24,119 nt of DNA, taken from the NCBI GenBank assembly GCA_034435015.1, contig DAOTYH010000092.1, positions 1 to 24,119 of the forward strand. Reading direction: 5' to 3'. This stretch comes from DAOTYH01 sp034435015 (GTDB lineage Bacteria; Chloroflexota; Anaerolineae; Aggregatilineales; UBA3940). A program made the translations under genes and the position numbers. Below the pieces are notes generated by a model. It was not told the origin of the DNA. It did no database searches and saw only the letters and a program-made list of their open reading frames with translations. How positions within the stretch are numbered: the stretch's first letter is position 1; every line of letters starts with the position of its first letter. Shown here piece by piece: positions 1 through 8,972 of the stretch.

Positions 1-870
1 ACTTTCACTCCCTCGCCGACCCCGCTCGGCGGGGCACAGGGTGTGATCGCCTTTGTCTCGGAGCGGGACGGCGAGCCGGAGATTTTCCTGCTTGACCTGC
101 TGAGCGGCACACAGACCCCCATCACCAACAACACCAGCTCGGATGAGACCCCAACCTGGTCGGCGGATGGCCGCTTTGTGGCCTACTCCGGCCAAAGCCC
201 CAGAGGACGGCATATCTTCGTCTATGACACCACACTAGGGACACCTATCGAACTCACGCAGGGGACGCGCGTAGATGCCGATCCGGCCTGGTCGCCGGAC
301 GGCAAGGCGGTTGCCCTCTATTCAAGCGAGGGGGGGCGTGCCTTTATCCGGGTGCATACTTTTGCGGGTGATGAGTACATGGTCGTCCAGTTGCCGCCCG
401 GACCAATCAGACTGCTGGACTGGTCCCCCGACGGCCAGACCATGACCATATTTGGCTACACCCCGCTGGGCGATCTGGAAGTCATGCACCTGAACGTGGA
501 AACAGGCGAGCGCACCGCCATTACCCGTGCCTTTGGCGACATTAACTTTGTCAGCTACTCGCCTGACCGTACCAGAGTGCTGTACACGGCCACAGCTAAT
601 GGATACCGTCAGGTGTTCATGTCTGACACCAATTGCGGCCTGATTAACGTGATCACCCAGTGCAACGTCCGCCGCCTGACCAACGACCGCTTCAATTATT
701 ACACCCCCCGCTTCTCCCCCGATGGAACGTTGGTGCTGGTTGCCTCCAATCTGTCCGGCAACCTTGACCTGTGGCTTCTCGATCTGGAGGGCAACGCCGT
801 TCAGCGGCTGACCAGCTCTCCCTTCGACGAGTATGACGGCGTCTGGCGGCCAGCCGCAGGAGGGCAGTGA
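1..870 (+). CDS. PD40/TolB-like beta-propeller protein, C-terminal part (5' end outside window)
   Basis: The reading frame is open to the first base of the window, so the gene starts upstream; the GTG at 43 is probably internal. The first visible residues (TFTPSPTP) look like a Thr/Pro linker. About six propeller blades follow, each marked by a W/F/Y-S-x-D-G type motif (TWSADG, AWSPDG, DWSPDG, SYSPD, RFSPDG), spaced roughly 40-50 residues apart. This is the PD40 pattern of TolB-like propellers, which usually form protein- or ligand-binding domains outside the cytoplasm. There is no catalytic motif in the visible part. The missing N-terminus could carry a signal peptide, a membrane anchor or an enzymatic domain such as a kinase. 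The gene ends 16 bases before the TTG start of the transglutaminase gene, so the two are likely co-transcribed. Confidence 0.8.
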   Translation, partial: TFTPSPTPLGGAQGVIAFVSERDGEPEIFLLDLLSGTQTPITNNTSSDETPTWSADGRFVAYSGQSPRGRHIFVYDTTLGTPIELTQGTRVDADPAWSPDGKAVALYSSEGGRAFIRVHTFAGDEYMVVQLPPGPIRLLDWSPDGQTMTIFGYTPLGDLEVMHLNVETGERTAITRAFGDINFVSYSPDRTRVLYTATANGYRQVFMSDTNCGLINVITQCNVRRLTNDRFNYYTPRFSPDGTLVLVASNLSGNLDLWLLDLEGNAVQRLTSSPFDEYDGVWRPAAGGQ

Positions 871-886
871 AGAGGGGAGGCACGCC

Positions 887-3196
887 TTGAGCTGGAACAG
901 CCGTCCCCCGATGAGGCTGGCCTCAGACCTGCCGGCCTTAGCCCTGCTGGGGCTGGTCCTGCTTATCCCGGCGTGGGCGGTCTCGCGTTCCGGCTGGACA
1001 GAAGGCCTCGACTGCCTGCCGGCCCTCACCCTGATCGCGCTGGTGTCAGGCTATCTGCTGGCTGTCTCATCCTTTTCGGGCGTGTTCACCCTGCTGGCGG
1101 CGACCACTTACGGCGTTTTTGCCGTCTGGATGGCCGCCGGCGGGATGCTGACTGGCCAGCCGTCCCTGCGCGAGCGCCTGTTGGAGGTGACCTTCCGCCT
1201 GACGGCGTGGCTGGAGCAGGCGCTTGGCGGCGGTTTCAGCCGCGACAACCTGATCTTCGTGATGCTGGCGGCTTTGCTGATCTGGTATCTGGGTTACAAC
1301 GCCGCGCTCAACGTTTTTCGATGGCGGCAACTGTGGCCGGCAGTGATCCCGCCGGCGCTGGTCCTCCTGATCAACACCTATTATTACACCGGCCCGATCC
1401 GCATGGACTGGCTGGTGATTGCCTGCCTGTTCCTGATCTTCGCGCTGGCCGTACAGCTCAACGCGGCGGCCCGCGAGCACATCTGGCAGAGGGAGGGGGC
1501 ACGTTACACGCCCCGTGTGCGCCTTGACCTCCTGCGGGGGGGGCTGATCGCGGCGGCGCTGCTGGCTGGGCTGGCATGGTTTCTCCCGCCGGCCTCAGCC
1601 AGCGATTGGCTGTCGGATGTGTGGGCACGCTCAGAGAACCCATGGTATTCCGTCCGTGAGACATGGCAGAGGCTGTTCGGTGCGCTGGAGGGCGAAGGGA
1701 CGGCGACTCCCGACTACTACGGCGGCCCGACCCTCTCGCTCGGCGGGCCGGTTAACCTGGGCAACAGCACGGTGATGCTGGTCTATGCGCCGGAAGGATA
1801 CCGCTACTACTGGCGGTCCAAAGTCTTTGACACTTATCTGAACGGGCGCTGGACGACCAGCTCCGACGCGCGGATCACCGCCCGCTACGGCGGGCTGATG
1901 GAGGACGGCGGCGGCCCTTACCGGTTGCGGCGCAGTGTCCAACAGCGCTTTGAGATTGCCATCCCGGCCACACGACTGCTCTATGCCGCTTCCCAGCCCG
2001 TCTCATTTGCCTCGCTGGAGATCGGTTATGATGTGGTCTATACCGCGCCCGGCGGCCAGTACGGCTCGGTGACGGCGGTACGGGCGGCACGCCCTTTGCG
2101 GGCTGGCGAGGCGTACAGCGTCACCTCCTCGATCAGCTTCGCCGATGAGGCCAGCCTGCGGGCCGCCGGCACAGACTATCCGGGCTGGGTGCGCGAACAC
2201 TATCTCCAGCTCCCCGACACCATCACCGGACGCACGCGCCAGCTTGCCGCCGACCTGACCGCGCAGGCCGGTAACCCCTATGATGCCGCCCGCGCCATTG
2301 AGACGTATCTGCGGACAAACATGGCCTACAACTCCCAGATTCCCCCGCCGCCGCTGGGGGCTGATCCGGTTGATTACTTCCTGTTTGAAAGCCGGCAGGG
2401 GTACTGCAACTACTACGCCTCGGCGATGGTGATCCTCCTGCGGGCGCAGGGCATCCCCGCCCGGCTGGCAGTCGGCTTTGCGCAGGGGCGGTTCGACCCC
2501 GCCGCGAATGCCTACCGCGTCGTTGAATCAGATGCTCATGCGTGGGTTGAGGTGTACTTTCCGGGCTACGGCTGGGTTGAGTTTGAGCCGACTTCCGCCC
2601 AAAGTCCGATCTACCGCCCTCAAGCCGCGCTGATCATCCCTGAACCTGAGCCGGCACCTGCGCCGCCGCAGGCCGGCCCGCTCGGCGGGGAGGAGATGCC
2701 CGAAGGCGAGCCAACCGCCCGCCCGTCCGGCGCTCTGCCAGCCGCCCCGCAGGCTGTTCCCCTTCGCATCCCGCCGGCGGCGTGGCGGGGCCTTGCCTTG
2801 CTGGCTGTGGCAGGGCTGGCGGCGGCGGCAGGCTGGTTCTGGCTGGAGGAGCGCGGCCTGCGCTCGCTGAGTGAGACCTCGCGCAGTTATGCCCGCCTCA
2901 ACATCTATGCTTTGCTGGCCGGCCTGCAACTCGATGAGAGTGCCACACCCTACGAACGCGCCCGCCAGATTGTGCGGGCTGTCCCGGAGGCTGAAGGGCC
3001 TGTCAATCAGATTGTCGGGTTATATGTTCAGGAGCAGTATGCCCCCCCGCCCGCGCGGGAGATTGACCGCTTCAAGGCTGGTGCGCTGGCCCATGATCAG
3101 TGGCAGAAGGCACGCCCCCTCCTGATCCGTGCTGTGCTGATCCGCTTCCTTAAGCGGCTGTTCCCTCCCCTCAGCAGGCGTACTGCCCGCCGTTGA
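887..3196 (+). CDS. Membrane transglutaminase-like protein (TgpA/DUF4129 type)
   Basis: With the TTG start at 887 the protein has 769 residues. I prefer this start because GGGGAGG lies six bases upstream; the ATG at 833 has no Shine-Dalgarno site and would overlap the previous gene. Residues about 15-234 hold roughly six membrane segments. An extracytoplasmic region leads to a transglutaminase core at about 462-572, with the expected Cys507 (GYCNYYA) and His551 (DAHAWVE). The third catalytic position is Glu567 (WVEFEPT) where Asp is more usual. A proline-rich linker, another membrane helix (about 632-653) and a cytoplasmic DUF4129-like tail follow. This order is typical of TgpA-like proteins, whose cellular substrate is largely unknown. 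Such genes often sit with MoxR ATPase and DUF58 genes; neither is visible here, though the upstream side is cut off. Confidence 0.88.
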   Translation: MSWNSRPPMRLASDLPALALLGLVLLIPAWAVSRSGWTEGLDCLPALTLIALVSGYLLAVSSFSGVFTLLAATTYGVFAVWMAAGGMLTGQPSLRERLLEVTFRLTAWLEQALGGGFSRDNLIFVMLAALLIWYLGYNAALNVFRWRQLWPAVIPPALVLLINTYYYTGPIRMDWLVIACLFLIFALAVQLNAAAREHIWQREGARYTPRVRLDLLRGGLIAAALLAGLAWFLPPASASDWLSDVWARSENPWYSVRETWQRLFGALEGEGTATPDYYGGPTLSLGGPVNLGNSTVMLVYAPEGYRYYWRSKVFDTYLNGRWTTSSDARITARYGGLMEDGGGPYRLRRSVQQRFEIAIPATRLLYAASQPVSFASLEIGYDVVYTAPGGQYGSVTAVRAARPLRAGEAYSVTSSISFADEASLRAAGTDYPGWVREHYLQLPDTITGRTRQLAADLTAQAGNPYDAARAIETYLRTNMAYNSQIPPPPLGADPVDYFLFESRQGYCNYYASAMVILLRAQGIPARLAVGFAQGRFDPAANAYRVVESDAHAWVEVYFPGYGWVEFEPTSAQSPIYRPQAALIIPEPEPAPAPPQAGPLGGEEMPEGEPTARPSGALPAAPQAVPLRIPPAAWRGLALLAVAGLAAAAGWFWLEERGLRSLSETSRSYARLNIYALLAGLQLDESATPYERARQIVRAVPEAEGPVNQIVGLYVQEQYAPPPAREIDRFKAGALAHDQWQKARPLLIRAVLIRFLKRLFPPLSRRTARR

Positions 3197-3287
3197 GAGC
3201 CTGAAGCCGCCCAATTTTTATGTGGTTTTAATCGGATTTCAATAGCTGATTTAAGTCCCCCTGTCATACTAACAGCAGGGAGGCAGT

Positions 3288-4262
3288 GTGAATGCAAAGA
3301 TGAAAGCGGTTCAATCACCAGTACGGATCGTGTTTGGCAGTCCGGGGACTGATCGCCCCAACTACTACGAGCGTTATGGCAGTCTGACGCTGGGGGCGGC
3401 CATTGACCGCTACGTCCGCGCGGCAATACAGGATACCCCCGGCCTGCCGGTCGAGATCAGCCCTATGTCCGGCCAGAGCGGAGAGCTGGTATCGGTCTAT
3501 GGTGAGCTGGCGCACCTGGTGCTGAGGTGTTCTGATGTGACGGAGGGCGTCCGCCTCCTGCTGGGGTCTGATGTGCCGCCGGGCTATGGGCTGGGGGTCT
3601 CGCGTGCGCTCATGGCGGCTCTGATCGGGGCGCTGGCGGTCTGGCGCGGACAGCCGTTCGACCCGCGCCTGATCGCTGTCGAGGCCGCCGCCCTGCACCG
3701 CCTCATGCGTCCGGACTTCAGCGGTGAGGCGGCCATCTACCTCTCGGCCATGGGCGGGCTGAATATCCTGATACTGGAAGCCGACGAGGTCAACATCGAG
3801 CCGATCCGTCTCACCCCTGAACAGCGGGCATGGCTTCAGCTCAACCTGCAGCTTTTCATTCATCCTGACGCCCGTCTGACGGACGAGAACCGCCGCGCCT
3901 TTGACGCCCATACCTTCTCTACCGATACCCTGCATACGAACAAAGCCTGCAATGTTGAGCTGATTGACGCGCTCTCTACCGGCAATGTCCTGCGGCTGGG
4001 CCGCCTGCTGGACAACGATTGGCTGCGCCGGCGGCAACTGGTCTATCCGGCGCGGATGCGTTTGTTTGAGGAGTGGTATGGGATCGCCCGGCAGGCCGGC
4101 ATGATCGGCGGGCAGTTTGTCTGCGGCACACAGGGCGGGGCCTTCCTTGTCTGTGTGCCGCCCGAACAGAGCGAGGCGCTCAAGGAGAAACTGACGGCCG
4201 GCGGCTGGCGGCATCTGCCGTTCGCGTTTGCATTGCAGGGCCTCACCCTTGTAGAGGGGTAG
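3288..4262 (+). CDS. Degenerate GHMP-family (HddA-like sugar kinase) homologue
   Basis: The GTG start at 3288 follows GGGAGG by four bases; the product has 324 residues. The N-terminus (RIVFGSPGTDRPNYYERYG, 13-31) parallels the R-x-S-F-x-GGGTD-x-P-x-Y-Y start of heptose-7-phosphate kinases of the HddA type. The ATP-binding GHMP motif is recognisable at 97-109 (PPGYGLGVSRALM), but the usual GLGSSSA is altered to GLGVSRA. The segment at 146-157 (GEAAIYLSAMGG) aligns with the family's GKQDQYAAAYGG, so the conserved Asp is Ala149. The third motif, normally GAGGGG, reads GTQGGA at 280-285. Fold membership is well supported, but sugar kinase activity is doubtful; a regulatory or binding role is possible. 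It lies 91 bases after the transglutaminase gene and converges on the kinase gene, leaving 20 bases between the stops. Confidence 0.7.
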   Translation: MNAKMKAVQSPVRIVFGSPGTDRPNYYERYGSLTLGAAIDRYVRAAIQDTPGLPVEISPMSGQSGELVSVYGELAHLVLRCSDVTEGVRLLLGSDVPPGYGLGVSRALMAALIGALAVWRGQPFDPRLIAVEAAALHRLMRPDFSGEAAIYLSAMGGLNILILEADEVNIEPIRLTPEQRAWLQLNLQLFIHPDARLTDENRRAFDAHTFSTDTLHTNKACNVELIDALSTGNVLRLGRLLDNDWLRRRQLVYPARMRLFEEWYGIARQAGMIGGQFVCGTQGGAFLVCVPPEQSEALKEKLTAGGWRHLPFAFALQGLTLVEG

Positions 4263-4282
4263 GGGGGCGGCCCTGAGACCGC

Positions 4283-6121
4283 CTATATCTTCCCGATGCG
4301 GAGTGACAGCGTTTCGCTCCACGGGCCTTCCTCCCCATCCGCCATGGCGCGGACGCGGTAATACAGCCTCCCTGATCTCCCCCACATGGGATGCCAGAGC
4401 GTTTCGCTCCCCTTGATCTTGAACTCTTTGGCTGAGTTGAAATCCGGGTTGTTGGCCTCCTGCAGGAGGTAATACTTCGCGCCGGGGCTTTCCGTCCATG
4501 CCAGATGAGGGCGGTTGCGGTCGTCCACGTGACTCAGGCCGAGCACCGGCTTGAGCAACAGGCTGGCCGGCTGGGGCAACGGGCTGTCCTGTGCGTATTC
4601 GAGGGGTTCTTCCTCCGGCGGCAGGCTGTCACCGACAGCCTGCTCTGCGGAGGGCACTTCCTCCGGATAGGCCTGCCATTCGGCTTCTGCTCCCTGTTCC
4701 TCTCCTGCCTCAGGCTCCGGCATCAGGGGGGTGGTGGAGATCACCGGCTCCGGCCCCGGTGCAGGCGGGATGGGCAGGCCGGCAGGCTCTGCCTCCGGCA
4801 TGGCAGAAGGTACTTCCGGCTCCAACGGGACGGGGGTGAACGCCGGCGGCGGCGGGGTCTGGGGGACAATTAACGGCCTCCATTCGGCGACCGGCCCCCC
4901 GCCGGGTGGAGGCGGGGCGGGTTGTATCGTTCTGGAAGCGGCGGGCGCCGGCTGAGCGCTCTGAGCAGGCGGCATGATGGGCCGTGACGGACCTCCCCAT
5001 GAGCCGGCCTGCGGAAGAGAGATGCTCTCGACGGGCCTTGGCGGCGCTGACGGCTGAGGCGCGGCGGCAGGCGGTTCTGCATCAGCCGAAGGCGGCTCTG
5101 GGGCGGGCGCCGGCTCGGATGCCGGCTCCGGCAGTACGAAGGGACGGGGCGCGGCGTCGGGCAGGGTGCCGGGCACGCTGATCGGCTGCCAGTCTGCCAC
5201 GACCTTTGACAGCCGCTCCTTGTTGTAGGCCTGATTGATGACTTCGTACCAGTCTTTGAGGCGCGGGCAGTCCTCCAGCGTCTCTGAGAACCAGGCTTGA
5301 TCGAACAGCTCCGCCAGCAGAGGATCGGTATCTGCCAGCGTGCGGCGCATCAGGCGGTAGCGCGGGCTGTCCTGCTGCATCTCGTCTACGCCGAAGAAGT
5401 GTTCCTCGTCCGCGGCGCGGCGGATTTCCGGCGAGTGCCAGGCGACCATCTCGGCCATGATCACGGCTCCGGCGAAGCGGTCGGCGGCTGGCCCCCACAG
5501 CCCGGCAGAGGCGGTCTTGTGGGCATAGCCGTCTGTGCCGGCTGGCAGGGCGCCGGGCGGGGTGAAACTGGGGGAATAGAGGTCCTCCACATCAATCAGA
5601 TGCGCCCGTCCGGTTGCGCCGTTGATGATCACATTGGGGGCGGCGATGTCGCAGTGAGCCAGCCCGGCCTCCTCCAGTGCCGACAGCACCTGAGCCATAG
5701 CATTGGCAAAGGTGAGCGACTCCAGCCGGGAGAGCGGGGTAGTCCCGATCACAATGTCGTACCATGTTGAGCCGGTGATCCACGGCATTAGCACCGCATA
5801 TTCGAGGTCGGGGTAACGGTCGAGCGCGTCATCATGTGCGCCGCGGTGCAGGCATTGACGGTCGCATACCTCCAGGCCCGGCCAGCCGGCAAAGCGGGCC
5901 AAAGCGCCGCATACCTCGACCAGCTCCTGCACGCGGTAGGCCGGCTTGAACTTCTTGAGCGCGTACAAGCCGCCGCCCACGCTGGCTGACACCTGATAGA
6001 CGAATGCCTTGCGCCCCTCCTGCCCGAAGGCAAAAGTCGGCACAGCGGGATGCGGCATCACCTGAAAAACCTGCCCCCCAATGACAAGGCGCTCTCGCGG
6101 CCCCGGATTAAACTCGCTCAT
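4283..6121 (-). CDS. Protein kinase with proline-rich linker and C-terminal FN3 domain
   Basis: The start is the ATG at 6121 (MSEFNPG), with GAGG eight bases upstream and overlapping the previous stop; a longer reading from 6157 would overlap the upstream gene and lacks this site. The protein has 612 residues. The kinase domain spans about 12-300: glycine-rich GQEGRKAFVY (33-42), candidate lysine K56 (YALKKF), catalytic loop HCD at 156-158 with Asn163, and DVE at 177-179 where DFG is usual. A long Pro/Ala/Glu-rich linker (about 322-520) carries two V-x-x-W-x-P-[IL] motifs. One FN3 domain ends the protein (about 525-610, ending YYRVRA...PWSET). There is no signal peptide or membrane helix, so it is probably cytoplasmic. 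It is last in the vWA/PP2C/kinase cluster, ten bases after the FN3-bearing phosphatase, its likely partner. Substrates are not evident. Confidence 0.85.
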   Translation of the reverse strand: MSEFNPGPRERLVIGGQVFQVMPHPAVPTFAFGQEGRKAFVYQVSASVGGGLYALKKFKPAYRVQELVEVCGALARFAGWPGLEVCDRQCLHRGAHDDALDRYPDLEYAVLMPWITGSTWYDIVIGTTPLSRLESLTFANAMAQVLSALEEAGLAHCDIAAPNVIINGATGRAHLIDVEDLYSPSFTPPGALPAGTDGYAHKTASAGLWGPAADRFAGAVIMAEMVAWHSPEIRRAADEEHFFGVDEMQQDSPRYRLMRRTLADTDPLLAELFDQAWFSETLEDCPRLKDWYEVINQAYNKERLSKVVADWQPISVPGTLPDAAPRPFVLPEPASEPAPAPEPPSADAEPPAAAPQPSAPPRPVESISLPQAGSWGGPSRPIMPPAQSAQPAPAASRTIQPAPPPPGGGPVAEWRPLIVPQTPPPPAFTPVPLEPEVPSAMPEAEPAGLPIPPAPGPEPVISTTPLMPEPEAGEEQGAEAEWQAYPEEVPSAEQAVGDSLPPEEEPLEYAQDSPLPQPASLLLKPVLGLSHVDDRNRPHLAWTESPGAKYYLLQEANNPDFNSAKEFKIKGSETLWHPMWGRSGRLYYRVRAMADGEEGPWSETLSLRIGKI

Positions 6122-6131
6122 ACTCACAACC

Positions 6132-8942
6132 TCAATCCCGCGACACCCTCTGCCCAACCTCGACCGTCAGGATGTTGCTCCATACGCTGGCCTGTTCTTT
6201 TTTGTCCACTGTTTTCACCCGATAGAAGTACCGCCCCGCCGGGCGCCCCTTGATCGTAAACTTCTGGCTGGGGTGGAACACCTTCCACTGGTGAGTTCTT
6301 TCCGACTCGAAATGTTCGCTGTCTGATTCCTGAAACTCGTAGTACTCACAGCCTGCCACTCCCGTCCATGCGATCTCGTAGGGCATGTTGGCCTCAACCG
6401 GGTCAATGGCCAGCAGGCGCGGCGCCGCCGGACGCATGGCCTGTGCGGACATCACATTGCTGGGCGGGCTGGTCAGCTTTCCCCGGCAGGCCTGTACGCG
6501 GAACCAGTACAGGCCGCTGGCCGGCGGGCGGTAGTTGACCCCGCTCTCGTTGATCTTTGCCCCCTCGATCTGGAAGTCCCGCTTTCCGGCGAACTGCTCG
6601 TTCTCGGCTACTTCCACCACGTAGTGGGTGGCCCGTTCATCTTTGTTCCACACAAGCCGGATCGTGCCGTCCGGCTCTACGCGCGGAAGCTCCAGCCGCG
6701 GGGCGGGCAGGGACGGGCCGGCCTGAATCGGCTCGCTGACCGTCCACTCGCTGTTGGCGCCGGGCAGTTCAGCCCGGACGCGGAAGGTGATTTCCTCTTC
6801 TGCCTCTGGCATGTCCATCTCAAACTGGGTCTCTCCGCCGTGATAGACCTCTCTGAAACCAGCCTGCCCGCTGACCTGAAGGCGGTAAACCGCCCGCACG
6901 CTGACCGCGCCCCACGCCAGCATCACCCGCCGCCTGTCGGCTGAGGGGGTTACCTCGATCCATGCCGGCGCCTTAGGCGTGACGATGACCTGCACGACAT
7001 TGCTCCATGGACCTTCGCCCCCGCTGTTTGCCCCGCATACGCGGAAGAACGTTTCGCCCGGCTCACGGTGCGGCAGTTCGAGGGCAAGCTCCTCTACGGT
7101 GTACACGCGGGCCGTGTCGAAGGAGGGATCATTGGACATCTCGACCGTATAATGTTCCGCCCCCTCGACCTCGGTCCAGTACAGCCGGATGCTGTCTGTC
7201 TCATCCGGCCCCTCAACGGACAGCTCAGGCGCCTTCTCAGGCGGCAGGGGCACCACGACGGCCACTTCCTCGCCGCTCCATTCGCCGCAGGCAAACTCGT
7301 GGCAGGCCCGCACACGATAGATATACGTGCCAACCGGCTGGCCGGTGACAGGGTAAGTCGTGCCGGTCAGCGTGATGATGCGGCTCTTGCCGGTCTCATC
7401 GTGGGTCTCCTCCAGCTCATAGCGGGTGGCGCCATAGACGGCCTGCCAGCGCAGTTCGTAAGAGCCATGCTCATAGCCATAGACGACGGCGGCCAGATGA
7501 ACCTGCGGCGGGGGCGGAACGGTCAGTTCAAGCGAGGCCGTCTCGCTCCATGCACCCGGGCCGCCGTCTGAGACGGCCCGCACGCGGTAGTAATACAACC
7601 CCGGCCTGTAGCCCCGCACCGGCGGAGACCATGTCGTGCCGCGCCCTGAATAGACGATCTCCGGCTGGCTGAAATCGGGGTCGGCGGACTGCTCCAGCAC
7701 GTAATCGAGCGCCTCCTCGATCTCCGACCAGCTCAGGGCGGGCGCTTCGCCCGGCAGGCTGGCCTGAAGGGACGGGGCAGGCGGCGGCGGATAGGCAACG
7801 CGGGTCTGCCGCAGTTCGCTCCACGGGGAGACGACTCCATGCCGGTTGATCGCCCGCACGCGGTAGTAATACACGCCCGGCGCCTGCGGGGAAGGGGGGC
7901 GCCAGCTCCACTGGTCAACGGGGACCTCAAACACCTGCGCGTTCGTCAGGGCCGGGTTGTCGGCCTGCTGAACAATGAAACGCGCTCTGGGCTGGCCCGG
8001 CCAGCTCCAGCGTATCTCGTAATGATCAGAGCCGGTGGGATTCCATATCTGCTCCAGATGAGGGCGCTCGGCGCTCAAGTCGGGCTGTTGCGGGTTAAGG
8101 TAGCCCTCGTAGAGGGGGGAGCGGATCACCACGTCAATAAAGGCGACATCGTCGCTGGTCGGCAGACGTGCTCCCAGCACGATCTCACGGTTCAGCTTGT
8201 CGTCTGAGTAGGACAGCAGGCCGGCGGCGTGAGCCGACAGGCCGTCGCTGAAGGCGGTCACCCGCCCGACGCCGCTCAGCTCGCGCATCCACGCGCAGAG
8301 CTTGCCGCGCACGCCGCGTGCCGTTGACCAGCGGTTGGAGTTCTCCCAGACGCCGCCCAGCGTGAACGCTTCCCCCTGTTCGTCCAGCACGTGAATCTGG
8401 GTGTCGCCCATCCAGAAGACCGAGATCAGCCCCTGCGGCACGGAAGGGCTGGAGTAATCAATGCGGGCGGCGGCAAAGATGGCCTCACTGCCGTAGGCAC
8501 GCTGTGCTTCCAGGGCCTGCCTGATCAGCGGGGACATCTGGCCCGGAATCTCGTAAGCTTCCACTTCGTGCTGGGCCTGCTTTTGCAGGCGGTTGAGAAA
8601 GCTGACTGCCGCCTCACTCAGCGCATCAGCCCCGCCGACGTACAGGATGTCCAGCGCCCACAGCCATTCGAGCAGGCCGTCCCCCACGATGCGGGCGGCC
8701 AGATTGCCGCAGAAGGAAGACCCCACGCCGTCGGCCACCACAAACACCAGCCGTTGATCGTTATGCTGGAAGCACAGGTAATCCTGCCCCTCAATGTGAT
8801 TGGCCATGCTGTCGCTGGAGCGTGAGTAGGCATAACGCACATAAGCGCCGGGGGCCGATACAAAGGTCACCGGTGTCTCGGTCGTCTGCGGCACTTTGTA
8901 GGTGCGGATGGGAACTCGTTCAATAGGTCCAAGGGCCGTCAT
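6132..8942 (-). CDS. PP2C-type Ser/Thr phosphatase with seven FN3 repeats
   Basis: The product has 936 residues. The N-terminal 275 or so form a PP2C phosphatase domain. Candidate metal-binding acidic residues are Asp54 (EGQDYL), Asp71 (ADGVGSS), Asp180 (WMGDTQ), Asp233 (SDGLS) and Asp264-Asp265 (TSDDVAF), so the enzyme looks active. Seven FN3 domains follow at about 293-384, 387-476, 479-566, 570-656, 658-742, 745-836 and 838-931. Most end in the pattern Y-x-RV-x-A ... WS. No signal peptide or membrane helix is present, which is unusual for bacterial FN3 tandems; these are mostly secreted. It is a paralogue of the phosphatase at 10178-11356 in the same cluster. It lies 30 bases after the membrane-anchored kinase and ten before the FN3 kinase, and probably reverses phosphorylation made by one or both kinases. 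Confidence 0.88.
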   Translation of the reverse strand: MTALGPIERVPIRTYKVPQTTETPVTFVSAPGAYVRYAYSRSSDSMANHIEGQDYLCFQHNDQRLVFVVADGVGSSFCGNLAARIVGDGLLEWLWALDILYVGGADALSEAAVSFLNRLQKQAQHEVEAYEIPGQMSPLIRQALEAQRAYGSEAIFAAARIDYSSPSVPQGLISVFWMGDTQIHVLDEQGEAFTLGGVWENSNRWSTARGVRGKLCAWMRELSGVGRVTAFSDGLSAHAAGLLSYSDDKLNREIVLGARLPTSDDVAFIDVVIRSPLYEGYLNPQQPDLSAERPHLEQIWNPTGSDHYEIRWSWPGQPRARFIVQQADNPALTNAQVFEVPVDQWSWRPPSPQAPGVYYYRVRAINRHGVVSPWSELRQTRVAYPPPPAPSLQASLPGEAPALSWSEIEEALDYVLEQSADPDFSQPEIVYSGRGTTWSPPVRGYRPGLYYYRVRAVSDGGPGAWSETASLELTVPPPPQVHLAAVVYGYEHGSYELRWQAVYGATRYELEETHDETGKSRIITLTGTTYPVTGQPVGTYIYRVRACHEFACGEWSGEEVAVVVPLPPEKAPELSVEGPDETDSIRLYWTEVEGAEHYTVEMSNDPSFDTARVYTVEELALELPHREPGETFFRVCGANSGGEGPWSNVVQVIVTPKAPAWIEVTPSADRRRVMLAWGAVSVRAVYRLQVSGQAGFREVYHGGETQFEMDMPEAEEEITFRVRAELPGANSEWTVSEPIQAGPSLPAPRLELPRVEPDGTIRLVWNKDERATHYVVEVAENEQFAGKRDFQIEGAKINESGVNYRPPASGLYWFRVQACRGKLTSPPSNVMSAQAMRPAAPRLLAIDPVEANMPYEIAWTGVAGCEYYEFQESDSEHFESERTHQWKVFHPSQKFTIKGRPAGRYFYRVKTVDKKEQASVWSNILTVEVGQRVSRD
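6150..8066 (-). repeat. Seven tandem FN3-domain repeats within the phosphatase gene
   Basis: Seven consecutive units of about 85-95 residues each start with a strand containing a conserved Trp (IRWSW, LSWSE, LRWQA, LYWTE, LAWGA, LVWNK, IAWTG) and end near RVRA...WS. Several units share an internal signature of the type Y-x-[LVF]-[EQ]-x-[AS]-x-[DN]-P-x-F, also seen in the single FN3 domain of the kinase at 4283-6121. The repeats are diverged at the amino-acid level, so they are old duplications rather than recent copies. Confidence 0.8.
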
Positions 8943-8972
8943 ATCTTGCTCATCCAGCAGGCTTTATCTGCA

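Noticed and set aside
3315..4499. 394-residue reading frame on the minus strand opposite the GHMP homologue
   Set aside because: The plus strand encodes a recognisable GHMP fold with a good start; this frame also runs into the kinase gene and shows no domain.
4712..5158. Proline/alanine-rich stretch in the FN3 kinase as a sequencing frameshift or fusion artefact
   Set aside because: The frame stays open with consistent codon bias from the kinase domain to a well-formed FN3 domain, and Pro-rich linkers are normal in such proteins.
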